A DNA stretch of 5,261 nt, from NCBI GenBank assembly GCA_047616325.1, contig JBLHGN010000254.1, positions 1-5,261 on the forward strand. The letters run 5' to 3'. The notes below the pieces were generated by a model that had not been told where the DNA came from, ran no database searches, and saw nothing but the letters and a program-made list of their open reading frames with translations. This DNA is from JBLHGN01 sp047616325. GTDB taxonomy: Bacteria; Pseudomonadota; Gammaproteobacteria; Pseudomonadales; Cellvibrionaceae. Positions within the stretch are counted from its first letter, which is position 1. Each line of letters begins with the position of its first letter. Shown here piece by piece: positions 1-4,657 of this stretch. The position numbers and the translations under genes were made by a program.

Positions 1-65
1 CAGCGGATACTTTGTAGAATCATGTCTTTTGTAAAATGCCGACCATCGAAGGATATAGCTGCCAC
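1..65 (-). CDS. IS6-family DDE transposase, N-terminal fragment
   Basis: Only the first 21 complete codons are in the window, read from 65 down to 3. The start is a GTG at 65-63, preceded by a GAGG ribosome binding site (77-74) at 8 bases. An in-frame TGA at 83-81 excludes a much longer start. The peptide VAAISFDGRHFTKDMILQSI matches the conserved N-terminus of IS6/IS240-type transposases, where an F-x-GRHF-x-(K/G)-(D/E)-x-IL motif followed by (A/S)-(V/I)-RW opens the protein. The catalytic DDE residues would lie outside the window. The enzyme would carry out replicative cointegrate-type transposition in the cytoplasm. Family call from motif memory, without a search. Confidence 0.78.
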   Translation of the reverse strand, partial: MAAISFDGRHFTKDMILQSIR

Positions 66-95
66 TGGAAAATCCTCAACTCAAATGGGTGAATT

Positions 96-371
96 CTAAC
101 AGATTCGAGTCAATTTGCGACAGAACCGGGATCGGCGCGGAAGGCCAAAAGGAAAGCCCAAATACAACCTGGTATCAATAATAGAGATAGATACTGGAAG
201 GGCAGGCTTACCAAATACTATTTTTGTTACTTTTGCGCCGACAGCTACAGCGGCAATTGCATGGCCCAGCTCATGGAATATCATTGAAACATATCCAGCT
301 AGAATAAATACGGCAAACCAATAAATAGGGTTATCGATCCAAACGGAATAATTTTCGATGAACAAGTTCAA
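96..371 (-). pseudogene. M50-type (site-2 protease-like) zinc metallopeptidase, truncated by the IS
   Basis: The open frame encodes 91 residues. Residues 14-31 form a membrane helix that leads straight into HELGH (33-37), the HExxH zinc-binding motif placed inside the membrane as in M50 peptidases. After it comes a short AVAVGAKVTKIVFG stretch typical of the region behind the motif. Residues 1 to about 81 are host-encoded. The last ten (from about residue 82) are read from the IS end and are not native, so the second zinc-ligand region (usually an NPDG-like motif) is lost and the protein should be inactive as a protease. The likely start is TTG at 371-369, because an AAGGG ribosome binding site (385-381) lies 9 bases upstream and an in-frame stop (386-384) sits just before it. 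It follows the 519-residue membrane protein gene by about 40 bases on the same strand, so it was probably the last gene of that transcript. Its substrate is unknown. Confidence 0.72.
114..127 (-). repeat. Terminal inverted repeat of the IS6-family element
   Basis: The plus strand reads TTTGCGACAGAACC, so the minus strand reads GGTTCTGTCGCAAA from 127 to 114. It has the GG...CTGT-GCAAA core of IS6-family ends. It marks the exact join between element (up to 127) and host DNA (from 128). Confidence 0.8.
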
Positions 372-412
372 GCAATTTTTCCCTTAGTGTAGTTTTACTA
401 TTTCAGAGAGTT

Positions 413-1972
413 CTAAGGCCTCAGGTGCACAATCGGGGCACCAGCAGCAAACCTGTTTTCCGTAACCAATCGTGCTAACTGATGATGCTTTCTAAAGAGT
501 AACGCTGCAACTGTAGCCAAAAATGGTATCAGCCATATCATTCTGGTTGTATATCGTGCTTGTGGTTCTGAACCAGCTCCGCAAATAAAAGCATTAATCA
601 CAAGGCCTAAGACAACAATAATTACAATACCGTCAAATGCATGCAGGGCTTCATTGGTATATTTAGTCTGTTTTCTTCGTAAATAATATGCCATTAATAT
701 AGACATTGAGAATAAGGTGCTCAAGTAAACTATCAATGAAATTGAATCAATAGGCCATTTATTGTTATAAGATAAAGAAGACAGCATTTTCTCGAATTTG
801 TCTGTCGGGAGTTTGTTTTCAAAATGCCGCTTATAAGGATCTTGATAGTTGAAATTTAACATGCTTAAGTCGAACAATTGTTCAACTGTATTTGCTGTCA
901 TTGATTTGATAACAAGCCATGGGTGCTCTAAAAATACGTAGCTCGCAAATACTTTATCCTGTTTGGCCATTAACCGTTTGGTCCTTATATCAGCATTATA
1001 AAAAATTGAAGTTTGAGGGTTAATATCCCATAGGAAAGATTGAGAGTCTAATGGTAGTTGGTCTTGAAACTCACATATAATAAATTCAGATTTGTCACAA
1101 TTGTTCTGAATATACAAATATCCAGGTCCGTCTTCTATAAATCTGGCAGTCAGCATTGGAACCTGAAGTGGTGGTGCGCCAAAAGACTTCTCAATCACAA
1201 TATTTGTTACTAAAATAGATACAATCCCTATCACAACAGATAAAATACCCGTTAGAAGTGCATACTTAGAGCTTTCATAAATATTTCGAAAGAAAATGCT
1301 CATCATACCAATTAGAATTAGCAGTAAAAGTATCATCACTAAATGCGTTAAATGTGATGTGGTTGACAACACCATGAGTGAGAACAACATAAATTTATCT
1401 AGTTTGAGTAGCTTTGTAAAGAATGTTGCTAATATTGCGAACGAAAGCAATCCAAATGCCGCGAATGTGTCAACTAGTACATATGAGTTGTAAAAGGATG
1501 CTGGCGTTAAGAAACTGACTACTGCCAGCGATATGAGGATATTCTGTCTCGTACTTACCTTCAATAGTCTAAGTACTAAAAGTATTAAATAAAAGGTAAG
1601 ACTGGCCTGAATTAATGCGTAACCCCAGAAATTAGTTAATATGTCGGTAACGTATATTAGGGTGCCAAAATAAGGAGAGCGTCCCGCCATGACAACACCA
1701 CTATCGATATCGTTTACCCCCTTTGAAAGGCTTACTATAGTTAACTTTGAACCATTCTCTTGTTTTATTGGAGTATATTTATTGTTTAAAGATTTTGGTT
1801 TAGTCCATTCACTGGTGTGATAACCGCCGGTGAACTTTTCAACGGCTGTAACGCCTGCTTTCACATAGTTCGTTGAGTCTGGGAAAAAAAATAGTTGGCC
1901 ATTAAATATTGACGGCCAGAGTAAAAAAATACTACCAACTAACAGTACAAACACATTCCTCAAACATTGCAT
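413..1972 (-). CDS. Polytopic inner-membrane protein, possibly GT-C-like glycosyltransferase (519 aa)
   Basis: A complete 519-residue protein with about ten hydrophobic helices. The first is at residues 7-29, several cluster between roughly 110 and 260, and more follow near the C-terminus (around 420-460 and 476-493). Between helix 1 and the next lies a long polar loop (31-95) that starts with FFPDSTNY and would face the periplasm. Asp32, just after helix 1, is where GT-C glycosyltransferases carry a catalytic Asp, but this is only a positional likeness. Two stretches look conserved in a family of uncharacterised proteobacterial membrane proteins I recall: GRSPYFGTLIYV (97-108) and a C-terminal ARYTTRMIWLIPF. 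The start ATG (1972-1970) has an AAGGA site at 9 bases. It lies 34 bases after the stop of a GT2 polyprenyl-phosphate glycosyltransferase remnant, which supports a role in handling lipid-linked sugars or modifying surface glycans. Function is inferred, not shown. The gene appears intact. Confidence 0.75.
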   Translation of the reverse strand: MQCLRNVFVLLVGSIFLLWPSIFNGQLFFFPDSTNYVKAGVTAVEKFTGGYHTSEWTKPKSLNNKYTPIKQENGSKLTIVSLSKGVNDIDSGVVMAGRSPYFGTLIYVTDILTNFWGYALIQASLTFYLILLVLRLLKVSTRQNILISLAVVSFLTPASFYNSYVLVDTFAAFGLLSFAILATFFTKLLKLDKFMLFSLMVLSTTSHLTHLVMILLLLILIGMMSIFFRNIYESSKYALLTGILSVVIGIVSILVTNIVIEKSFGAPPLQVPMLTARFIEDGPGYLYIQNNCDKSEFIICEFQDQLPLDSQSFLWDINPQTSIFYNADIRTKRLMAKQDKVFASYVFLEHPWLVIKSMTANTVEQLFDLSMLNFNYQDPYKRHFENKLPTDKFEKMLSSLSYNNKWPIDSISLIVYLSTLFSMSILMAYYLRRKQTKYTNEALHAFDGIVIIVVLGLVINAFICGAGSEPQARYTTRMIWLIPFLATVAALLFRKHHQLARLVTENRFAAGAPIVHLRP

Positions 1973-2006
1973 GTAAACACATCCTTTTTTCTATATAATC
2001 ATGTCG

Positions 2007-2201
2007 TTATTTTTTGACATCAGACAAGCCATATTTAAATGTTTGTTTATTAAATATTGTTTTTTCAAACCCAATTTTTTCCATAATAATATACAAAGGT
2101 CGGTTTTTAACTTCGATGAAAATTCTTGCAAGATACTCGCCCATCACCCCTAAGCACATCAAAATAAGTCCTGACATGAAAAGTACAACCACCATAAAGT
2201 T
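2007..2201 (-). pseudogene. C-terminal remnant of a GT2 polyprenyl-phosphate glycosyltransferase (GtrB/DPM1-like)
   Basis: About 64 native codons remain, from the NFMVVVLF stretch near 2201 to the stop at 2007-2009. They hold the last membrane helix (VVVLFMSGLILMCLGVMG) and directly after it GEYLARIFIEVKNRPLYII. This is the hallmark C-terminus of GtrB/ArnC/DPM1-like enzymes, whose usual wording is GEYLGRIYxEVKxRPLYI. These enzymes move a sugar from a nucleotide donor to undecaprenyl (or dolichyl) phosphate at the inner face of the membrane. The catalytic GT-A domain and the first helix, normally some 250 residues, are missing. Upstream of about 2201 the DNA belongs to a GMC oxidoreductase gene in another frame. 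The frame stays open to an ATG at 2294, but that extension is read out of frame from GMC DNA and means nothing. The next gene downstream is the 519-residue membrane protein, probably its former operon partner. Confidence 0.8.
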
Positions 2202-2571
2202 GTGTCCCACCACCACCCACCACTTGTGGCGTATAACCTTCAATGGTCGCAAAATCTTGTCCGGCTTTATTCCGGTAAACGTGAGGTTCGTCATTGATGT
2301 CGGGTTCTACATGGCTGTGGTAGTAGGATTGCCCATTATTACTAACCCCTTCGACGCTCAATATCTTTTCTGGTCCGTCGGCAAGTAGCTCATCTCGCTT
2401 AAATGGGCTGTGTTTTGGGGGCGTGGTGGTCGAGGGGTTTGATAGATCCTGTGCGTCGTACATTGGGCCTTTTTCAAGGACGAGTACGGTTTTGCCAGCT
2501 TTTGTGAGTTCGTGGGCAATTGGTGCACCACCTGCACCGCTGCCGATAATGACGATATCGAATTCGTTCAT
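2107..2571 (-). pseudogene. GMC-family FAD oxidoreductase, N-terminal fragment (gluconate-2-dehydrogenase large-subunit type)
   Basis: Residues 1-35 are a classic Rossmann FAD-binding start: FDIVIIGSGAGGAPIAHEL has GxGxxG at Gly10-Gly12-Gly15, and Glu33 (VLVLEKG) ends the second strand to hold the ADP ribose. Residues 113-128 (GYTPQVVGGGGTQLYGG) match the second conserved FAD/GMC signature. Native GMC sequence ends at about residue 127. The remaining 26 residues of the open frame are out-of-frame GT2 sequence, and the stop is at 2107-2109. Family members are usually above 500 residues, so the substrate-binding domain and the C-terminal catalytic His pair are missing and the product cannot work. 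The ATG (2571-2569) has AAAGGA upstream, only 13 bases after the stop of the small-subunit gene, so the two were co-transcribed. Whole enzymes of this kind oxidise sugars, alcohols or sugar acids, with the large subunit holding FAD and the small subunit assisting export or assembly. Confidence 0.82.
2188..2201 (-). other. Fusion joint between GMC oxidoreductase and GT2 genes
   Basis: The minus strand here reads AACTTTATGGTGGT. In the GMC frame it encodes the conserved QLYGG; in the GT2 frame the same bases encode NFMVV of the last helix. Both genes are fully plausible through this stretch, so the break lies within these bases. It looks like a microhomology joint. Upstream only the GMC frame makes sense; downstream only the GT2 frame does. 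Confidence 0.7.
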
Positions 2572-2584
2572 GGTGACGGTCCTT

Positions 2585-3598
2585 TTATCCGGTGTGGTAT
2601 AAATTACGGCCTAGAGGGGGTTCTAATGCTTCACGCCAATTAAATAAGCTGTCACCATTGGCGTCACGGTAACGGTTCACCAAAAATGCCCAACCTGCGC
2701 CACCTGAATTGCCACCGTATTGGGGATGTGAAAAGGCCCCTAAAACCGCATGGCGGCGTAAAATCCGCAAAAAATAGAGAGGATTGTTGTATGCCCCGTA
2801 GTCCCACCCAGGGACTTGACCTGATGCCATCTCGTCATAAAGTCCACTATAAAACGCTTTCGGTATATCGTGAGACTCTGTAAAGGGGTTACGTTGTCGC
2901 ATTAATCGATCGATTTCTTTAATGCATATTTTGTAATCGATGAGATGGTGCCGCTCTTCTTTTGCCAATAATTTGTCGATAAAATTAACTTCACCGACAC
3001 TGTCGTCTAAACGATAAAACCCTTCTTTGCTCGCGTACTTCGCGGTGTTGTCGAGCCCGTCATAATAATGTTTTATGAAGCGTTCACTTTCTTCGGTATG
3101 GAATGGCAGCATGTGGTCGAGTAGGCGGTAAACGATACGAAGTTCCCATTCCTCGAACGATAAAGGCGTTGAGCAATAATGAGTAAAAAAGCGCGACCAT
3201 GTTTGTTTATTGTCCAACGTCACTGTTTGGGGGTTAATGGGATCCAGCAGCACTTCACCATTAACGACAAATAGATAACGATGAACCTCTACGTACGGAA
3301 TGGTAACTGTTACGCCATAGTAAGGTGTCGATTCTCCCATATATTGAATCGGCCTGAGTAGAATAGGCGTGTGTAAATTCGAAAAGGTACCAATAATACC
3401 GACGCTACCTACAGCACCATTCGCTGTCGCATCACCCTGGAAAATAAAGCTAACGTTGTTTACGCGTTTGTCATTATCGTAAGAGTCTACAATCGGGAAT
3501 TGCCAGAGGGCGCTAGCACTGGCTTGCTTGCGCGAGAGAAATTTTGCACAGTAATTTAAATAGTATTCATCATCCATCTCAATGATGCTTGTCATCAT
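2585..3598 (-). CDS. Gluconate 2-dehydrogenase subunit 3-like protein with N-terminal E-set/CBM48-like domain
   Basis: The 337-residue protein has two parts. Residues about 48-139 look like an E-set/CBM48 (AMPK-beta glycogen-binding type) fold: VSFIFQGDA, VGIIGTFSN, then HRYLFVVNGEVLLDPINPQT and WSRFF. This is the usual strand pattern of a domain ending in Y-x-F-V-V-x-G-x-x-x-x-DP-x-NP. Residues about 150-330 fit the gluconate 2-dehydrogenase subunit 3 family: a helical start (EEWELRIVYRLLDHMLP), and near the end AFSHPQYGGNSGGAGW (288-303) followed by DYGAYN-like and WREALEPP segments. No Tat or Sec signal peptide is visible, although many members of the family have a Tat signal. Two adjacent ATG codons open the gene; the second fits better with an AGG five bases upstream. 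Its first 20 bases overlap the end of the upstream small gene. It directly precedes the GMC large subunit, its expected catalytic partner, which is destroyed here. Family call is good; the E-set call is by eye. Confidence 0.8.
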   Translation of the reverse strand: MMTSIIEMDDEYYLNYCAKFLSRKQASASALWQFPIVDSYDNDKRVNNVSFIFQGDATANGAVGSVGIIGTFSNLHTPILLRPIQYMGESTPYYGVTVTIPYVEVHRYLFVVNGEVLLDPINPQTVTLDNKQTWSRFFTHYCSTPLSFEEWELRIVYRLLDHMLPFHTEESERFIKHYYDGLDNTAKYASKEGFYRLDDSVGEVNFIDKLLAKEERHHLIDYKICIKEIDRLMRQRNPFTESHDIPKAFYSGLYDEMASGQVPGWDYGAYNNPLYFLRILRRHAVLGAFSHPQYGGNSGGAGWAFLVNRYRDANGDSLFNWREALEPPLGRNLYHTG

Positions 3599-3977
3599 AA
3601 CCTGCCCACTGCAATGGTGAATGGTGTATTGGGTTCAAGACGTTTTCTGATTCGGCCACGTCTTCGGCGTGGGCCTTGACCAAGGCCATCGTCTTCCAGG
3701 CCTCGCCTTCGAAGACATGGAGTTTTTCGGCCCCGGATTCCACGGCGTAGGTCGCCATGGCGACGGGAGAGGCGTGAATCAGCGGGTCATTTTTGGTTAA
3801 CAGCAGGCCGGTGGTGCGCGAGAGGCTAATGTCACCGGTGGAGATAAAGCGCAGGGCGGCGGATTCGCTGGGGGTTCGCCGGTTGAGTAATTCCGAGGCG
3901 TTATAGTCGCCGTCGTGGTGACAGCGAATGGAGTAATACTGATGTTCGTAGCGAGTGGCGATGATGGAGAGGGGCAT
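3579..3977 (-). CDS. Small 'CHxDG' protein of mobile-element type, function unknown (132 aa)
   Basis: The 132-residue product begins MPLSIIATRYEHQYYSIRCHHDGD. A basic-aromatic strand followed by (Y/R)CHxDG, then a LLN(R/H) helix and a later ISTGDIS motif (46-52), recalls small uncharacterised proteins of phages, plasmids and integrative elements that read IYCHWDGYP...LL..Y...LI.LGDIS. The segment AEKLHVFEGEAWKTMAL (83-99) resembles their C-terminal YVF-x-DG-x-W strand. No membrane segment or signal peptide is seen, so a soluble cytoplasmic protein is likely. The ATG (3977-3975) has an AAGGA site 9 bases upstream. The last 20 bases overlap the start of the dehydrogenase small-subunit gene. The gene is much richer in G+C (62% by hand count over 3661-3720) than its neighbours to the left (about 40%), which suggests a separate origin. 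The family likeness is from memory and moderate; no biochemical role is claimed. Confidence 0.6.
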   Translation of the reverse strand: MPLSIIATRYEHQYYSIRCHHDGDYNASELLNRRTPSESAALRFISTGDISLSRTTGLLLTKNDPLIHASPVAMATYAVESGAEKLHVFEGEAWKTMALVKAHAEDVAESENVLNPIHHSPLQWAGYDDKHH

Positions 3978-3993
3978 GATGGAATATCCTTAT

Positions 3994-4006
3994 AGTATGC
4001 TAGCAT
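3994..4006. promoter_or_regulatory. Third copy of the AGTATGCTA motif with overlapping palindrome, upstream of the small gene
   Basis: The plus strand reads AGTATGCTAGCAT. Its first nine bases equal those of the inverted-repeat arms at 4242-4250 (same strand) and 4211-4219 (opposite strand). It contains the palindrome ATGCTAGCAT. On the minus strand it reads TAGCATACT and lies 16 bases before the ATG of the 132-residue gene, at about the place of a -10 box (CATACT). It could therefore be a promoter element, an operator for a shared regulator, or a recombinase-binding half-site. The sequence alone does not decide. Confidence 0.35.
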
Positions 4007-4126
4007 CCGGTCCATTGTCCCCTGCGCGGCCCGTCGAGGTAAAGCCGACAAACGCTCATTGAGGTGTGCGACATTGCCTACACGTGTCGGGTGTGTGCGC
4101 ATGTGCGCATAGCAACATTCCAATTA

Positions 4127-4140
4127 CATCGGAACCGATG
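4127..4140. repeat. Short perfect inverted repeat CATCGG-AA-CCGATG
   Basis: Two perfect 6-bp arms are separated by two bases in non-coding DNA. The size suits a dimeric regulator's operator half-sites, but so short a repeat can occur by chance. No regulator gene is seen next to it. Confidence 0.3.
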
Positions 4141-4191
4141 CGGTTGTAAAAATCGCCTCCGAAAACCAGAAGCCTAAAATCTAATCTAGTG

Positions 4192-4219
4192 TTGCAACGG
4201 TCGAGCTTCTTAGCATACT
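4192..4219 (+). promoter_or_regulatory. Weak sigma70-like promoter candidate for the recombinase
   Basis: TTGCAA (4192-4197) and CATACT (4214-4219) each match four of six consensus bases and are 16 bases apart. The -10 box lies in the left arm of the long inverted repeat, so anything bound there, or the hairpin in the transcript, would affect expression. A second pair, TTGTAA (4222-4227) and TATGCT (4244-4249), is equally weak and would give a nearly leaderless transcript. Neither is strong. Confidence 0.25.
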
Positions 4220-4251
4220 TCTTGTAACTGTTATTACAAGAAGTATGCTAA
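4210..4251. repeat. Perfect 18-bp inverted repeat with 6-base loop just before the recombinase
   Basis: The left arm TTAGCATACTTCTTGTAA (4210-4227) and the right arm TTACAAGAAGTATGCTAA (4234-4251) are exact reverse complements around the loop CTGTTA. The right arm ends 4 bases before the recombinase ATG, and the only ribosome-binding-like AAAGG (4251-4255 region) sits at its edge, very close to the start. There is no T-run after either arm, so it is not an ordinary terminator. Likely roles are a recombinase binding and crossover site (two half-sites around a 6-base centre, as for tyrosine recombinases), an operator for self-repression, or an RNA hairpin masking the start. The sequence is certain; the role is inferred. 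Confidence 0.9.
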
Positions 4252-4255
4252 AGGC

Positions 4256-4657
4256 ATGCCAAAACCCACTTGTTCACCCCAACCCATCTACGACACGCTG
4301 GATGCCCTAGAGCTTAACGACGCTCCAGTGCCAAACTATGTCGATATGGACGACTATTCAATAACGAAAAAATTCCTCATCGCGTACCAAGGCAGCCCCG
4401 ACACCTTTCACTCCTATCGTCGCGAAGTAGACAGATTCCTTCTCTGGGTTTTTCTAGTAGCAGAAAAGACAGTTCGGACGATTAGCCGGGAAGACATTGA
4501 AGCGTTCATCACGTTTTGTCAAAAGCCACCGACCCACTGGATAGCTTTAAAAATGGTATCTCGGTTTGTTGAGCGCGACGGCCGCAAAACGCCCAATCCA
4601 GATTGGCGACCCTTTGTCGCGAAAACGGCCAAATTTAAAACGATATGCCGTCGATAA
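4256..4657 (+). CDS. Tyrosine recombinase, N-terminal (core-binding) half; frame broken
   Basis: This 133-residue frame carries the SAM-like core-binding domain of a tyrosine site-specific recombinase. Residues about 39-100 read FLIAYQGSPDTFHSYRREVDRFLLWVFLVAEKTVRTISREDIEAF in two pieces. The TF-x-x-YRREVxRFLLW helix is the typical start of the domain in large phage-type integrases. Then comes PPTHWIALKMVSRFVERDG with PNPDWRPFVAK, as in a proteobacterial integrase family of roughly 400 residues. The frame should continue into the catalytic domain but stops at 4655-4657 after an unrelated tail (TICRR). The downstream frame overlaps by 13 bases in the -1 register. The ATG at 4256 fits the expected N-terminus, but AAAGG is only one or two bases before it, so initiation looks poor or leaderless. 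The product would bind DNA but could not recombine it. Confidence 0.78.
   Translation: MPKPTCSPQPIYDTLDALELNDAPVPNYVDMDDYSITKKFLIAYQGSPDTFHSYRREVDRFLLWVFLVAEKTVRTISREDIEAFITFCQKPPTHWIALKMVSRFVERDGRKTPNPDWRPFVAKTAKFKTICRR

Larger units (their letters stand above)
1..127 (-). mobile_element. One end of an IS6-family insertion sequence (partial)
   Basis: Reading leftwards on the minus strand, the element begins at 127 with a terminal repeat GGTTCTGTCGCAAA. This fits the IS6-family pattern GGnnCTGTTGCAAA (IS26, IS6100) with one mismatch. The transposase start lies 62 bases inside the end, the usual spacing for this family. The rest of the element runs off the left edge. It interrupts the M50 protease gene whose reading frame arrives from the right. 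IS6 elements usually make 8-bp target duplications, so the copy on this side would be 128-135 (GGGATCGG). The other copy lies outside the window and cannot be checked. Two independent signs (terminal repeat and transposase start) make the family call good; the exact IS name cannot be given. Confidence 0.82.
3978..4255. other. Divergent intergenic region between the small minus-strand gene and the recombinase
   Basis: This 278-base stretch holds no convincing gene. From left to right it contains a TATGCTAGCAT stretch at 3996-4006 (inside it a perfect ATGCTAGCAT palindrome) that lies in the leader of the small minus-strand gene; a GC-rich block (60% over 4021-4080); a tandem pair of TGTGCGCA (4094-4101 and 4102-4109); a perfect 6-bp inverted repeat CATCGG-AA-CCGATG (4127-4140); a more AT-rich stretch (43% over 4141-4200); and the long inverted repeat 4210-4251. 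It must hold promoters for both divergent genes, though only weak candidates can be seen. Confidence 0.6.

Noticed and set aside
2202..2294. N-terminal extension of the GT2 remnant from an ATG at 2294
   Set aside because: These codons are the GMC gene read in another frame. They carry none of the GT2 catalytic motifs, so the open frame is accidental.
2014..2388. A 124-codon plus-strand open frame opposite the GMC/GT2 joint
   Set aside because: It is antisense to two recognisable gene fragments and shows no family likeness or ribosome binding site of note.
4094..4109. CRISPR or iteron array from the TGTGCGCA tandem copies
   Set aside because: There are only two 8-base copies with no spacers and no replication or cas gene nearby.
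3797..4123. A 108-codon minus-strand open frame across the intergenic region
   Set aside because: It overlaps the well-supported 132-residue gene in another frame, has a Pro/Thr/Ala-rich low-information product, and its start lies in repeat-rich non-coding DNA.
4210..4251. Rho-independent terminator
   Set aside because: The hairpin is strong enough but AT-rich and has no T-run on either strand after it, and it sits just before a start codon.
4081..4255. Integron attI/attC site and IntI integrase
   Set aside because: No paired RYYYAAC/GTTRRRY core sites were found, and the recombinase resembles large phage-type integrases and not IntI.
4631..4640. Canonical -1 slippery heptamer (A AAT TTA or T TTA AAA)
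   Set aside because: The bases are present, but the zero frame reads AAA TTT AAA, so the heptamers are in the wrong register for tandem slippage.
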